Source of the DNA: Bacteroidales bacterium
GTDB lineage: Bacteria > Bacteroidota > Bacteroidia > Bacteroidales > UBA932
Length of the DNA: 64,000 nt
Assembly: GCA_017437125.1 (NCBI GenBank)
Contig: JAFSBV010000003.1
Span: forward strand, 39,795-103,794
Direction of reading: 5' to 3'
In this document: positions 23,281 to 33,413 of the stretch, piece by piece
How the letters are laid out: each line of letters opens with the position of its first letter
How positions within the stretch are numbered: position 1 is the stretch's first letter
Made by a program: the position numbers and the translations under genes
Notes under the pieces: generated by a model
The model's database searches: none
The model's input: the letters and a program-made list of their open reading frames with translations, nothing else
What the model was told of the DNA's origin: nothing

Positions 23281-24819
23281 CTATTCCAATGTCCACTCTG
23301 TTCCGTCCTTGGTGTCCTTGATCTGAATGCCGAGGGCCTTGAGATCGTCACGGATCCTGTCGCTGGTAGCCCAGTCCTTTGCTGCTTTTGCCGCCTTGCG
23401 CTGTTCGAGGACCATATTGACGAGTCCGTCGATTGTCTGTACTGCCTTTCCACCTTCGCTTTCCTCGTCACGGAGTCCGAGAACGCCGAATACGATGTTA
23501 TCGAAAAGACCTGTAAGTGCTTTGTAGTCAGATGTATCAAGGTTGATCTTCCTATCCTTGGCTGTATTGATTATCCTTACTGCATCGAAAACATGTGAAA
23601 GTGCGATAGGAGTGTTGAGGTCATCGCAGAGTGCTTCATAAACCTTCTCCACAAGCTCGCGAACCTCTGCGTTTGAAGCGGAGATCTGATCAGGAGCGAC
23701 AGCAGATACGAATTCGCCGTAAGCGAGGGCCGGTGAAGATTCCACTCCTGCTGCGGAAGCAAGGGAACGGAGATCCTTGGCAGCCAGCATTATCCTCTTG
23801 AGGCCTTTCTCTGCTGCCTGAAGAGCTTCGTTGCTGAAGTCCAGAGTGCCGCGATAATGTGCCTGGAGGATGAAGAAGCGTACAGTCATAGGTGTATATG
23901 CCTGCTCGAGCTTCTCATGCTTTCCTGCGAAAAGTTCAGGAAGAGTGATGAAGTTGCCGAGCGACTTGCCCATCTTCTTGCCCTCGATGGTGATCATGTT
24001 GTTATGCATCCAGTATTTCACACCGGAAGTTCCGCGTGAAGCGGTGTTCTGAGCGATCTCGCATTCGTGATGAGGGAAGAGGAGGTCCATTCCGCCTCCG
24101 TGGATGTCGAACTCCTTGCCAAGATACTTCTCGCTCATGGCCGAACATTCGAGATGCCAGCCTGGGAAGCCGTCGCTCCAAGGTGAAGGCCAACGCATGA
24201 TGTGCTCGGGAGAAGCCTTCTTCCAGAGGGCGAAGTCGTATGAAGCCCTCTTGTCCTGCTGTCCGTCAAGATCGCGTGTTCCTTCCTTCACTTCGTCCAG
24301 AGTGCGGCCCGACAATATTCCGTACTTGTGGTCCTTGTCATATTTGAGGACGTCGAAATATATCGATCCGTTGCTCTCGTAAGCGTATCCTGCTTCGAGA
24401 ATCTTCTTCACGAGGTCGATCTGCTCGATGATATGTCCCGATGCGCGAGGCTCTATCGATGGCGGAGCCACATTGAGCATACGCATGGCCTCATGATAGG
24501 CGAGTGTGCATCTCTGAACTACTTCCATAGGCTCGAGCTGCTCCAGCCTTGCCTTCTTTGCTATCTTGTCCTCTCCTTCGTCAGCATCATGCTCGAGGTG
24601 TCCCACATCGGTGATGTTGCGTACATAGCGCACCTTGTAGCCAAGATGCTTCAAAAGCTTTACAAATACATCATAAGTCACACCCGGTCTTGCATGTCCG
24701 AGGTGTGCGTCGCCATAGACTGTCGGTCCGCAGACATAAAGTCCCACATGACCCTCGTTGATCGGCTTGAAGATCTCTTTCTTTCTCGAAAGGGAATTCG
24801 TTATATAAAGTTCTCTCAT
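23281..24819 (-). CDS. cysS: Cysteinyl-tRNA synthetase
   Basis: 512 residues from the ATG at 24819 ([10 protein letters not shown]); another ATG is two codons upstream at 24825. Class I synthetase that charges tRNA-Cys. The zinc/HIGH region [15 protein letters not shown] and the KMSKS-type loop [10 protein letters not shown] are present. Zinc ligands include the Cys of GWHLECSAM and the HHECE histidine cluster. The C-terminal DALR-like and anticodon-binding region ends at the [12 protein letters not shown] helix seen throughout the family. It is followed at once by xth. Confidence 0.95.
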   Translation of the reverse strand: MRELYITNSLSRKKEIFKPINEGHVGLYVCGPTVYGDAHLGHARPGVTYDVFVKLLKHLGYKVRYVRNITDVGHLEHDADEGEDKIAKKARLEQLEPMEVVQRCTLAYHEAMRMLNVAPPSIEPRASGHIIEQIDLVKKILEAGYAYESNGSIYFDVLKYDKDHKYGILSGRTLDEVKEGTRDLDGQQDKRASYDFALWKKASPEHIMRWPSPWSDGFPGWHLECSAMSEKYLGKEFDIHGGGMDLLFPHHECEIAQNTASRGTSGVKYWMHNNMITIEGKKMGKSLGNFITLPELFAGKHEKLEQAYTPMTVRFFILQAHYRGTLDFSNEALQAAEKGLKRIMLAAKDLRSLASAAGVESSPALAYGEFVSAVAPDQISASNAEVRELVEKVYEALCDDLNTPIALSHVFDAVRIINTAKDRKINLDTSDYKALTGLFDNIVFGVLGLRDEESEGGKAVQTIDGLVNMVLEQRKAAKAAKDWATSDRIRDDLKALGIQIKDTKDGTEWTLE

Positions 24820-25025
24820 AATCATCACAGTTTTTACCGTGTGTCTCACGTCTCCAGACATATTCTGATCTGCAATCTTGCAAAGATAATGAATTTGTCG
24901 ATAAACTGCGATGTTTACTTCTTATAAATGATTCTGTCGATGCATTTCCCGATGCATTTCGTGACCCGTACATCTCTCGATCTTGCTGATCGCCGCATCT
25001 TCGGTACTTTTTTCAATGCCTTCTT

Positions 25026-25067
25026 TCCACGAAGTACTCATTGACATGCATCCATATACTTCGCGAC
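25026..25067 (-). repeat. REP-like 42-bp palindrome, unit 1
   Basis: Arms CCACGAAGTAC and TACTTCG are separated by an asymmetric loop. The reverse complement of this unit aligns closely with the unit at 26391-26432 (shared ATTGACATG and ATCCAT in the loop), so it is in inverted orientation. The outermost bases have diverged. Confidence 0.75.
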
Positions 25068-25096
25068 TGGAATTAAACGATTTCGCCTGCTTTGTC

Positions 25097-25138
25097 GCCA
25101 CGAAGCATACGAAATGGATGAAATGTCTTCTTCGTGAC
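25097..25138 (+). repeat. REP-like 42-bp palindrome, unit 2
   Basis: GCCACGAAG at the left pairs with CTTCGTG at the right. The loop contains ATGGAT and ATGTC in the order seen in the unit at 26391, so it has the same orientation as that unit. The stem is imperfect. Confidence 0.7.
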
Positions 25139-25298
25139 AATGAGAAGTGGAACATCGTGGAACAATTAGTTCGGATTTTATGAAAAAACAAACAAATTTC
25201 TATGTGGGAAAGGACTGCTCAAACATCTGTAAGCCTGTTTTCTGCAGATATCCGTATATTTTTTGTGTATGCGGATATGCCTCCGGAACTTTGTCCTC

Positions 25299-26216
25299 AT
25301 GAAAAAGAAATCATATCATATCTGCCTGTCTTCCGGAGACGAAGTGTATTGCCGCAGCGAGGAAGACTATGTCTATTGTTTCAATTGTCTGGCATTGGCT
25401 GTGGCAGCTACGGGTTCTGATCTCCTGGCAGAATCAATAATGTCCACGCATGTACATGAATGTGTACGCAGCACAGTCCCTCGTGACATGATCCGTCAGC
25501 ATCGTTATGCGTATTCCAGGTACTTCAATAACAAATACTATCGGAGCGGGCGCCTTGGAGAAAGATATCCGTTCATAACGGAAATCGACGGATTATATCA
25601 CACCCTTGCTGCGTTGAGTTATGTTATCAGAAATGCTCTGCACCATGGTGTTGCAGCGACTCCGTTCGGATACAGACATTCTTCTGCCAGAGCTTTCTTC
25701 AGGAAGGAACTGGGCTTCGATATTCATCCGGAACTCTTGGAGGAATCTCAGCAATATCGTCATCTTCCGGCTCATGTCAGATGCCCGTCATCCTACAAAA
25801 TGGATAAAAGCGGTCTGATCCTAAGAGAAACGGTAATAGATGTACCAGATGTGGAGCATATGTTCATGACCCCGAGAAGCTATCTGTACTATATGAACAG
25901 ACTATCCGGCGAAGAGTGGGCCAGAGAACAGGAGAAGGACAATCTTTCTGTTCCTCCTCTTACGTTGGCCGATATTGAGAAAGGCACGACAGAAAAGAAC
26001 ATCCGGCAGATGCTGGCTAACGAACGTGGCCGTTCTGACTATGGGGTTATGAGTGATATCATGTTGTGCGAACTTATAGACAAGGAAATTCTTCCGGAAT
26101 TGGGAATAGCTTCCGTATATGTGATGTCCGGGAGTGAAAAGAATGCCTTGGGAAACCGGTTGTATTCGCAGTACAGGTTGCCGGAATCTCAGATCAGGAG
26201 ATGTCTGGCTATGTGA
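25299..26216 (+). CDS. REP-associated tyrosine transposase (RAYT), HUH family
   Basis: 305 residues from ATG at 25299; a frame start at 25263 is also open. RAYTs are single-copy relatives of IS200/IS605 TnpA that mobilise REP palindromes. The HUH motif is H51-V-H53 in MSTHVHEC, and the catalytic Tyr is Y108 in YVIRN, matching the YxxxN pattern of TnpA-REP. The downstream GYRHSSARAFF is also typical. The C-terminal part (about 165-305) is an extension without recognised motif. The gene is flanked on both sides by two 42-bp palindromes of one family, as expected for a RAYT and its substrates. Confidence 0.8.
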   Translation: MKKKSYHICLSSGDEVYCRSEEDYVYCFNCLALAVAATGSDLLAESIMSTHVHECVRSTVPRDMIRQHRYAYSRYFNNKYYRSGRLGERYPFITEIDGLYHTLAALSYVIRNALHHGVAATPFGYRHSSARAFFRKELGFDIHPELLEESQQYRHLPAHVRCPSSYKMDKSGLILRETVIDVPDVEHMFMTPRSYLYYMNRLSGEEWAREQEKDNLSVPPLTLADIEKGTTEKNIRQMLANERGRSDYGVMSDIMLCELIDKEILPELGIASVYVMSGSEKNALGNRLYSQYRLPESQIRRCLAM

Positions 26217-26319
26217 TCAGCAATGCGGAGCGTCATTTTCCAGAGGGAGTTATTGCCTGTCGGGGGACTCTTTCGGGAAAAAATCTGTCTTCAGGAAGAA
26301 TGTGTGCACCTTCTTCCAT

Positions 26320-26361
26320 GCCACGAAGTGCATGATGCCGGACAATTGTTTACTTCGTGGC
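26320..26361 (+). repeat. REP-like 42-bp palindrome, unit 3
   Basis: GCCACGAAGT (26320-26329) pairs perfectly with ACTTCGTGGC (26352-26361). The loop differs most from the other units. It lies about 100 bases after the RAYT stop. Confidence 0.8.
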
Positions 26362-26390
26362 GATAAACAAAAGAATAACGATAAAAAACA

Positions 26391-26432
26391 GCCACGAAGT
26401 ACATGGATTCATGTCAATACATACTTCGTGGC
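26391..26432 (+). repeat. REP-like 42-bp palindrome, unit 4
   Basis: GCCACGAAGT (26391-26400) pairs perfectly with ACTTCGTGGC (26423-26432). The loop contains ATGGATTCATGTCAATAC, the inverted counterpart of unit 1. It ends 29 bases before the DUF2130 gene stop and may also act as a transcription stop. Confidence 0.8.
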
Positions 26433-26461
26433 TATATATAAACCCAGTCGCTTGAAACCAG

Positions 26462-27661
26462 TTACTCTTCGCCATCCTGTTCTTCCGCTCCGGCTGCCGC
26501 ACGTGCCTCTTCGAACTTCGCCTTCATTGTGGGATTCTTATAGGTCAGTTTCTTTATGGTGAGGCCGTCAGCCTTCTCGTTAGCAAGACGGAGATTGTTT
26601 TCCGAACTCAGGAGAGCCTCCTTGGTCTTCTGCAGCGCCTTTATAGACTTGTCGATCTCGTCTATCGCATCCTTGAACTTCCTGCTGGCGAGCTCGTAAT
26701 TCCTTCCGAACTTCTCCTTGAACTCCATTAGCCTTGCCTCGAAATTGGTGACATCCACCGACTGGCTCCGGGCCAGGGCAAGCTCGCGCTGATACTGTAC
26801 GCTCTTCTTCGAAGCGTTGACCAGCAATGTTATCAGAGGCATGAAGAACTGAGGACGGATCACGTACATCTTCGGGTATCGGTACGATACATCCACTATT
26901 CCGTTGTTGTACAGTTCGTTGTCCGGCTCCAGAAGCGATACGAGTACGGCGTATTCGCATCCCTTGGCCGTTCTGTCTGCATCCAGCTTCCTGAAGAAGT
27001 CCTCGTTTCTGTGCTTGTGGGCTGTGTCGTCAAGTTCGTTCTTCATCTCGAACATTATCGAAACATATTCGGTGCCGTCTTCGTAGTCGCGGAATATGAA
27101 ATCGCCCTTGCTTCCTCCAGAAGCGTCGTTGTCCTTCTCGAAATATGCATTGGGAAACATCGGACGCATGGTTCCGTTGAATATGTTCGCGCAATGGGCC
27201 TCAAGGCTTTCTCCAACCATCTTAGTGGACATCCTTATCTTCATGTCCTTGTAATAGTCAACCTGTTCCTGAGCCATCTTCAGCTTTGCCTCGTACTCTT
27301 CCTTGATCGCTTTCTTTTCGAGCTCCGAACGGCTGTGCGCCAATGTGCTCGAATTGCGGAGTTCGGCTATCTCCTTCTCCTTGATGCCTATGACATCCTT
27401 CATCTCATCCCTGGTCCTGAGAACGGCGTTGTTAATTTCCAGGGACTTCTTTTCCTCTATGCCTCTGAGCTCCGAACGAAGCCTGCTTATCTCCATCTCC
27501 TTGACTTTCTGTTCAGCCTCCTGGCGGCCTCTCATTTCGCCAAGCCTCCTGTGAAGCTCTTCTTCAAACTCCGCATTCCTCACCTGGCTGACGATGGAAG
27601 CATAATCAGCCTCGTCAACAGTGAATATGTTACCGCATTTCGGACACTTCAATTCTTTCAT
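26462..27661 (-). CDS. DUF2130 domain protein
   Basis: 399 residues. An N-terminal zinc-ribbon half, CPKCGNIF, is followed by a long coiled coil (about 25-135) rich in Glu, Arg and Lys. The conserved DUF2130 core (about 150-310) contains GESLEAHC, the [11 protein letters not shown] segment and MKNELD, then a second coiled coil. The core looks like a PD-(D/E)xK nuclease fold (Asp in GDFIF, E-x-K-like MKNE), which is known to be suggested for the family; activity is unproven. It is transcribed divergently from purE. Confidence 0.8.
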   Translation of the reverse strand: MKELKCPKCGNIFTVDEADYASIVSQVRNAEFEEELHRRLGEMRGRQEAEQKVKEMEISRLRSELRGIEEKKSLEINNAVLRTRDEMKDVIGIKEKEIAELRNSSTLAHSRSELEKKAIKEEYEAKLKMAQEQVDYYKDMKIRMSTKMVGESLEAHCANIFNGTMRPMFPNAYFEKDNDASGGSKGDFIFRDYEDGTEYVSIMFEMKNELDDTAHKHRNEDFFRKLDADRTAKGCEYAVLVSLLEPDNELYNNGIVDVSYRYPKMYVIRPQFFMPLITLLVNASKKSVQYQRELALARSQSVDVTNFEARLMEFKEKFGRNYELASRKFKDAIDEIDKSIKALQKTKEALLSSENNLRLANEKADGLTIKKLTYKNPTMKAKFEEARAAAGAEEQDGEE

Positions 27662-27684
27662 ATCCCATTTCTTTTCAACAGACG

Positions 27685-27713
27685 CAAATGTAGTGAAATT
27701 TTAATTATATTTG
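27685..27713. promoter_or_regulatory. Divergent promoter region of DUF2130 gene and purE
   Basis: CAAATGTA (27685-27692) is a minus-strand -7 box (TACATTTG) for the DUF2130 gene. TATATTTG (27706-27713) is a plus-strand -7 box 20 bases before the purE ATG. No PurR-like operator or purine riboswitch is recognisable. Confidence 0.45.
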
Positions 27714-27732
27714 CGACTTAATTCAGAAACGT

Positions 27733-28200
27733 ATGAAAGTAGCAATCATCATGGGCTCGACCAGCGACCTTGAGATCATGTCGCAGGCAATCAATGTCCT
27801 CGAAGGCTTCGGGGTTGAGGTTGTAAAGAAGGTAATCAGCGCCCACAGAACTCCTGATCTCATGTGTGAGTTCGCCAAGTCGGCAAAGGATAACGGAATA
27901 GGTGTAATCATCGCAGGAGCAGGCGGAGCTGCGCATGTCGCAGGCGTAGTGGCAGGTATGACTACTGTTCCGGTCATAGGAGTCCCTATTCAGACAAAGG
28001 CTCTCGGCGGAATGGATTCACTCCTCTCGATAGTCCAGATGCCTGCCGGAATCCCGGTGGCTACAATGGCAATCAACGGTGCAAAGAACGCCGGTCTCTT
28101 CGCAGCTCAGATCCTTGCACTTACCGACGCCCAGCTCTCTGAAAAGCTTGATGCATTCAGAAGAGAGCAGACACAGAAAGTTCTTGATGCAACAATCTAA
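27733..28200 (+). CDS. purE: N5-carboxyaminoimidazole ribonucleotide mutase PurE
   Basis: 155 residues. Class I PurE converts N5-CAIR to CAIR in purine synthesis. The N-terminal GSTSDLEIM phosphate loop, SAHRTPDLM with the catalytic His, and AGAGGAAHVAGVVAGMT are all present, as is LLSIVQMPAGIPVATMAI. It is the first gene of the purine run, 7 bases before purL. No purK is in the window; it may be elsewhere. Confidence 0.95.
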   Translation: MKVAIIMGSTSDLEIMSQAINVLEGFGVEVVKKVISAHRTPDLMCEFAKSAKDNGIGVIIAGAGGAAHVAGVVAGMTTVPVIGVPIQTKALGGMDSLLSIVQMPAGIPVATMAINGAKNAGLFAAQILALTDAQLSEKLDAFRREQTQKVLDATI

Positions 28201-28207
28201 ACACGAT

Positions 28208-31200
28208 ATGAACAATTACCGCATTTACGTTGAGAAATATCCTGAATTCCAGGTAGAGGCACGCAGCCTCCTTAACGAGCTGAACGAGAATCTCCAGCTC
28301 GATCTTCCATCGCTGCGCTTCCTTAATGTCTATGACCTTTTCGGTTTTACGGAGGAACTGCTCGAAAAGAGCCGCTACAGCGTGTTCGGAGAGATTGTGA
28401 CGGATAGTGTCACAGATGAATGTGACCTTTCCGGTGCAAGATATATTGCCGTGGAGTACCTTCCAGGCCAGTTTGACCAGCGTGCGGCTTCGGCTGTTGA
28501 CTGTGTCCGTCTCATCGACCCGTCTGCTCAGGTGAGCATCAAGAGCTCGAAGCTCATAGTGCTTCCTGGAGATACTGCCGATGCAGTCGTCGAGAAGATA
28601 AAGAAATATTATATCAATGCCGTCGAATCACGTGAGAAGGATCTTGCGAAACTTACGGCAATGGAGCAGCCTGAGGTTATTCCTGTTCCGGTTCTCGAGG
28701 GCCTGACAGCTCTCTCCGAGGACGAACTTGCACCATATTGCAAGAAGATGGGACTCGCCATGAATGCAGATGACCTTCGCGAGGTTGTCAACTATTTCAA
28801 GACCGAGGGCAGGGATCCGTCAGAGACCGAACTCCGTATCCTCGATACATATTGGAGCGACCACTGCCGTCACACCACATTCACGACCGAGCTTGAGGAT
28901 ATCGATGTCGAGGAATCTTTCATGAAGGAAGAGATCGACGGAACCCTCAATCTTTACATGAAGATACGCCAGGAACTCGGACGCGAACACAAGGGCCTCA
29001 ATCTCATGGATATGGCCACTGTCGGCGCACGTTACCTCAAGGCAAAGGGCCTTCTTGACGACATGGAGGTCAGCGAGGAGAACAACGCATGCAGCATATA
29101 TGTTGACGTGGATATCATAAACGACGAGGGCGAGATGAACACGGAGAAATGGCTTCTCCAGTTCAAGAACGAGACTCATAACCATCCTACCGAAATCGAG
29201 CCTTTCGGCGGTGCGGCGACATGTCTCGGCGGTGCTATCCGCGACCCTCTTTCAGGACGTGCATATGTATATCAGGCTATGCGCGTGACCGGAGCGGGCA
29301 ATATCTATCAGCCTGTGGCTGAGACCATTCCGGGCAAGCTTCCTCAGAGCATCATTTCCCGTAAGGCTGCTCACGGATATTCAAGCTACGGTAACCAGAT
29401 CGGTCTTGCCACAACTCATGTACGTGAGGTCTATCATGAGGGATATGTTGCAAAGCGTCTCGAGGTAGGTGCTGTTGTCGGTGCAGTCAAGGCAGACAGC
29501 GTACGTCGCGAAAGCCCGGCTCCTGGAGATATAGTACTCCTTCTCGGAGGACGTACAGGCCGTGACGGCGTGGGTGGAGCGACAGGTTCATCAAAGGAGC
29601 ATACAGAGGAGTCTCTCGAAACATGCGGAAGCGAGGTTCAGAAGGGAAATGCTCCGGAGGAAAGAAAGCTCCAGAGACTTTTCCGTCGTCCTGAGGTGAC
29701 CAGACTCATCAAGAAATCAAACGACTTCGGTGCCGGCGGTGTCAGCGTCGCGATCGGCGAGCTTACCGACGGTCTTGACATATATCTCGACAGGGTTCCT
29801 GTGAAGTACAGCGGACTCAATTCCACAGAGCTTGCCATCAGTGAGTCTCAGGAACGTATGTCCATCGTGATCGAGGCGAAGGACAAAGAGCAGATGATGG
29901 CATATTGCCGCAGCGAGAATGTCGAGGTAACATATGTTGCGGACGTCACCGACAAGGGACGTATGCGCATGTTCTACGGTGACAGGCTCATCGTGGATCT
30001 TTCACGCGAATTCATCGACAGTGCGGGAGCAAAGCATTATGCAAAGGCCACTGTTGGTGCGGTAGAGGACAGGAATCCGTTCGAGCGTACCGTTGAGGGA
30101 GACGACCTCAAGGAGAAGATATATAACAATCTCCAGGATCCTAACGTGACATCGCAGAAGGGTCTTATCGAGATGTTCGACTCGACTATCGGACGATCGA
30201 CAGTCCTCATGCCTTTCGGAGGTATGCTTCAGGCTACCGAGACCCAGGTTTCGGTACAGAAACTTCCTGTTGACGGTTACACCGATACTGCTTCGATCAT
30301 GGCATTCGGATACAATCCGTTCATAGCAAGCTGGAGCCCATATCACGGAGCCGCATACGCAGTCGTAGAGGCATGTGCAAAGGTTGTGGCTGCAGGTGCA
30401 AGCTATGAGCATATGCGCTTCTCATATCAGGAGTATTTCGAACGCATGACAGACCGCAGGTCATGGGGCAAGCCTTTTTCTGCCCTGATGGGTGCTCTCA
30501 AGATGCAGGTTGAGTTCGGCCTTCCTTCTATCGGAGGCAAGGACTCGATGAGCGGTACATTCGAGAACATCAACGTTCCTCCTATGCTCATGGCCTTCGG
30601 TATCACGACTGTGGATGCAGAGCAGGTAATCTCACCTGAACTCAAGTATGAAGGCAACAGGCTTTATCTGATCAAGCATACTCCGCTTGCCAACCATATG
30701 CCTGATGTTGAGCAGCTCAAGTCTAACTGGAAATTTGTTCACGAGCAGGTTCAGGCTGAAAACATAGTCTCAGGATATGCTCTCGGATTCGGTGGTCTTG
30801 CAGAGGCTATATGCAAGATGTCGTTCGGAAACGGCCTTGACGCCAAGATCACATATGATGAAAAGGAACTCTTCAACTACAGCTACGGTTCCATCCTCGT
30901 CGAGTCTGAAGATGTGCTCGATCATCCGAATGCGATCCTTATCGGAGAGGTTACCGACGGAGAAGACAGCATTCTCAACATCAACGGAAAGAAGTTCGAC
31001 ATATTCGATCTCATCGCTGCCAACGGAGCAACATTCGCTCACGTATATCCAGATACGGCAGAGGCATATAACCAGAAGATCGCTCCGGCCGGTCTTGATG
31101 GCGTGAAGCCGTTCAAGGCGAAGAAGGCGGACCTCAGATACAAGGGTGAGCCGGTGGAGAAGCCGGTTGCATATCTCCCTGTATTCCCGGGAACGAACTG

Positions 31201-31966
31201 TGACTATGATTCTGCGAAGGCATGGAGGAATGCAGGTGCGGAGGTTCGTATGAGCGTGTTCTGCAATCTCACCGAGGAAGACATATTCAGATCTATAGTA
31301 GAGATGAAGAAGAATATCGACGAATGTCATATCCTCATGCTCTGCGGCGGATTCTCGGCTGGAGATGAACCGGACGGCAGCGGAAAGTTCATTGCCAATG
31401 TCCTGAACAACAAGGATATAGCGGATTCGATCCATGCCTTGATCGACAGAGGCGGACTCATCCTCGGAATATGCAACGGATTCCAGGCTCTCGTTAAGTC
31501 AGGTCTCCTTCCATATGGCCGTCTCGGTCAGGTCACAAAGGACAGCCCGACCCTCTTCCGTAATGACATCAACCGTCATATCTCGCAGATGGTGACCACA
31601 AGGGTCGGTACTACAAACTCGCCTTGGCTTTCTGGTTTCGCTGTAGGAGATCTTCATACGATCGCCGTCAGCCACGGAGAGGGTAAGTTCGTGGTGAACG
31701 AGGAACTCGCAAAGGAACTCTTCGCAAACGGGCAGGTGGCTTTCCAGTATGTGGATCCTATCGACGAGGAAGTTACGATGGAATCGCCATACAATCCTAA
31801 CGGTTCATATTATGCGATCGAGGGTATCATAAGCCGTAACGGCCAGATTCTCGGCAAGATGGGCCATACAGAGCGTTTCGAGGGCAATCTGTTCAAGAAC
31901 ATCATGGACGAAGGCCTTGAGCAGCCTCTGTTCGATAATGCAGTGGCATACTTCAGGGGTCGGTAA
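28208..31966 (+). CDS. purL: Phosphoribosylformylglycinamidine synthase, single-chain PurL
   Basis: About 1252 residues from the ATG at 28208 (MNNYRIYVEKY); an earlier in-frame start lies inside purE. It uses glutamine and ATP to turn FGAR into FGAM. The order is an N-terminal PurS-like domain, two AIR-synthase-type halves with the signature DYWSDHCRHTTF-type segment (TYWSDHCRHTTF here) and HNHPTEIEPFGGAATCLGG, and a C-terminal class I glutaminase. The glutaminase Cys is in GLILGICNGFQAL, and the His/Glu pair is near SHGEGKF and the C-terminus. This fused form replaces separate PurSLQ. Confidence 0.95.
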   Translation: MNNYRIYVEKYPEFQVEARSLLNELNENLQLDLPSLRFLNVYDLFGFTEELLEKSRYSVFGEIVTDSVTDECDLSGARYIAVEYLPGQFDQRAASAVDCVRLIDPSAQVSIKSSKLIVLPGDTADAVVEKIKKYYINAVESREKDLAKLTAMEQPEVIPVPVLEGLTALSEDELAPYCKKMGLAMNADDLREVVNYFKTEGRDPSETELRILDTYWSDHCRHTTFTTELEDIDVEESFMKEEIDGTLNLYMKIRQELGREHKGLNLMDMATVGARYLKAKGLLDDMEVSEENNACSIYVDVDIINDEGEMNTEKWLLQFKNETHNHPTEIEPFGGAATCLGGAIRDPLSGRAYVYQAMRVTGAGNIYQPVAETIPGKLPQSIISRKAAHGYSSYGNQIGLATTHVREVYHEGYVAKRLEVGAVVGAVKADSVRRESPAPGDIVLLLGGRTGRDGVGGATGSSKEHTEESLETCGSEVQKGNAPEERKLQRLFRRPEVTRLIKKSNDFGAGGVSVAIGELTDGLDIYLDRVPVKYSGLNSTELAISESQERMSIVIEAKDKEQMMAYCRSENVEVTYVADVTDKGRMRMFYGDRLIVDLSREFIDSAGAKHYAKATVGAVEDRNPFERTVEGDDLKEKIYNNLQDPNVTSQKGLIEMFDSTIGRSTVLMPFGGMLQATETQVSVQKLPVDGYTDTASIMAFGYNPFIASWSPYHGAAYAVVEACAKVVAAGASYEHMRFSYQEYFERMTDRRSWGKPFSALMGALKMQVEFGLPSIGGKDSMSGTFENINVPPMLMAFGITTVDAEQVISPELKYEGNRLYLIKHTPLANHMPDVEQLKSNWKFVHEQVQAENIVSGYALGFGGLAEAICKMSFGNGLDAKITYDEKELFNYSYGSILVESEDVLDHPNAILIGEVTDGEDSILNINGKKFDIFDLIAANGATFAHVYPDTAEAYNQKIAPAGLDGVKPFKAKKADLRYKGEPVEKPVAYLPVFPGTNCDYDSAKAWRNAGAEVRMSVFCNLTEEDIFRSIVEMKKNIDECHILMLCGGFSAGDEPDGSGKFIANVLNNKDIADSIHALIDRGGLILGICNGFQALVKSGLLPYGRLGQVTKDSPTLFRNDINRHISQMVTTRVGTTNSPWLSGFAVGDLHTIAVSHGEGKFVVNEELAKELFANGQVAFQYVDPIDEEVTMESPYNPNGSYYAIEGIISRNGQILGKMGHTERFEGNLFKNIMDEGLEQPLFDNAVAYFRGR

Positions 31967-31970
31967 AACT

Positions 31971-31996
31971 GTCATCCTGAACGTAAACGAAAGATA
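31971..31996 (+). repeat. Degenerate GTCATCC-type intergenic repeat half
   Basis: GTCATCCTGAACGTA followed by CGAAAGATAT resembles one arm of the intergenic repeat family seen intact at 35722, 41348 and 43611. It lies between purL and purF and has lost its partner arm. Confidence 0.4.
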
Positions 31997-32012
31997 TTTT
32001 ATAAAGTTAAGT

Positions 32013-33407
32013 ATGTGTAAGTGTAGTAATCATAGGGATGACAAGCTCCACCACGAATGTGGCGTTCTTGGAATCTATGGTGTTGAAGATGCTGCAGGCC
32101 TTGCTTATTATGGCCTGCACGCGCTTCAGCATAGAGGTCAGCAGGGCTGCGGCATCGTGTCTGTGGCTCCTGACGGACAGTTTCATAGAGTCAAGGGAGA
32201 CGGCCTTGTCTCGGAAGTATTCAATGAGCAGAAGATCTCCAAGCTGCCGGGCAAGATGGCAATAGGCCATGTCCGTTACAGCAATGCCGGCTGCAAGGGT
32301 ACCGAGAATATACAGCCTTTCCTTTTCCACCATAACTCAGGTGATTTCGCAATGGCCAACAACGGCCAGATCGTGAACTATCATCAGCTTCGCGAGGAAC
32401 TTGAAGACAAGGGAAGCCTTTTCCAGTCTTCTTCTGATGCAGAGGTGCTGGCTCATCTTATCAAGAAGCAGGGAACTGACAAGCATCTGCCCCGTATATA
32501 TGCTATAAAGGATGCCCTGAACCAGTTGGATGGAGCCTTTGCCTTCGTGGTCATGACTGGACGCCGCATATATGCCTGCCGCGACAAATACGGTTTCCAT
32601 CCTCTTGCTATAGGAAAGCTTGGAGACGGATATGTCGTGGCAAGCGAAACATGTGCCTTCGATGTGCTTGGAGCCGAGTATATACGTGATGTGGAGCCGG
32701 GTGAGATTGTCACTCTCGACCATCATGGAATCCGCAGCCAGTACTATTCCGAGACACAGCGTCATGCCATGTGTGCGATGGAATATGTATATTTCGCACG
32801 TCCTGACAGCGATATCGAGGGATGCAATGTCCATAACTACAGGAAGGAATCAGGAAAAATTCTGTATCAAGAGGCCCCTTGTGATGCGGATATCGTGATC
32901 GGTGTGCCTGATTCAAGTCTCAGTGCCGCCCAGGGCTATGCCGAAGCCAGCGGACTTCCATACGAGATGGGTCTGATCAAGAGCAAGTATGTAGGAAGAA
33001 CATTCATTCTTCCTACGCAGTCCATGCGTGAGAAGGGAGTGAAGATGAAGCTTTCTCCTGTAAAGTCCATCGTCAAGGGCAAGAGGGTTGTGCTTGTCGA
33101 TGATTCGATCGTGCGTGGTACTACATCTCTGAAGATCGTCAAGATGCTTCGTGAGGCTGGTGCAGCCGAGGTACATGTGCGTATCGCCAGTGCACCGCTG
33201 AAATATACATGTTATTATGGTGTCGATGTGCATACCCCTCAGGAACTGATAAGCAACACAAATGATGTAGATCAGGTCTGCAGGCTCATAGAGGCTGATT
33301 CTCTCGCATTCCTCTCTCATGAGGGAATGCTTGCGGCAGGTCATCGTGATGACCTCTGCCTTGCGTGCTTCAATCACAAATATCCTACGAAGCTCTACGA
33401 GGAGTAA
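32013..33407 (+). CDS. purF: Amidophosphoribosyltransferase PurF
   Basis: 464 residues from ATG at 32013. First committed step of purine synthesis: PRPP plus glutamine to phosphoribosylamine. A short propeptide precedes the catalytic cysteine in HHECGVLGIYG, so N-terminal processing as in Bacillus-type PurF is expected. The glutaminase has LQHRGQQGCGI and GHVRYSNAG. The PRTase motif VVLVDDSIVRGTTS is near 365. Cysteines near 240, 397 and the C-terminal CLACF are placed for a [4Fe-4S] cluster, as in the Bacillus class. It is 46 bases after purL. Confidence 0.95.
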   Translation: MCKCSNHRDDKLHHECGVLGIYGVEDAAGLAYYGLHALQHRGQQGCGIVSVAPDGQFHRVKGDGLVSEVFNEQKISKLPGKMAIGHVRYSNAGCKGTENIQPFLFHHNSGDFAMANNGQIVNYHQLREELEDKGSLFQSSSDAEVLAHLIKKQGTDKHLPRIYAIKDALNQLDGAFAFVVMTGRRIYACRDKYGFHPLAIGKLGDGYVVASETCAFDVLGAEYIRDVEPGEIVTLDHHGIRSQYYSETQRHAMCAMEYVYFARPDSDIEGCNVHNYRKESGKILYQEAPCDADIVIGVPDSSLSAAQGYAEASGLPYEMGLIKSKYVGRTFILPTQSMREKGVKMKLSPVKSIVKGKRVVLVDDSIVRGTTSLKIVKMLREAGAAEVHVRIASAPLKYTCYYGVDVHTPQELISNTNDVDQVCRLIEADSLAFLSHEGMLAAGHRDDLCLACFNHKYPTKLYEE

Positions 33408-33413
33408 TCCGTC

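Larger units (their letters stand above)
24862..25298. other. Gene-free stretch carrying REP-like palindromes
   Basis: No protein gene is supported here. The stretch separates cysS from the RAYT gene and holds two 42-bp palindromic units (listed separately). Partial copies of the same arm, such as GCATTTCGTGAC, lie near 24952. A promoter for the transposase gene is not obvious. Confidence 0.5.

Noticed and set aside
30770-31435. 221-residue minus-strand frame within purL
   Set aside because: It is antisense to purL and follows its codon bias; no independent support.
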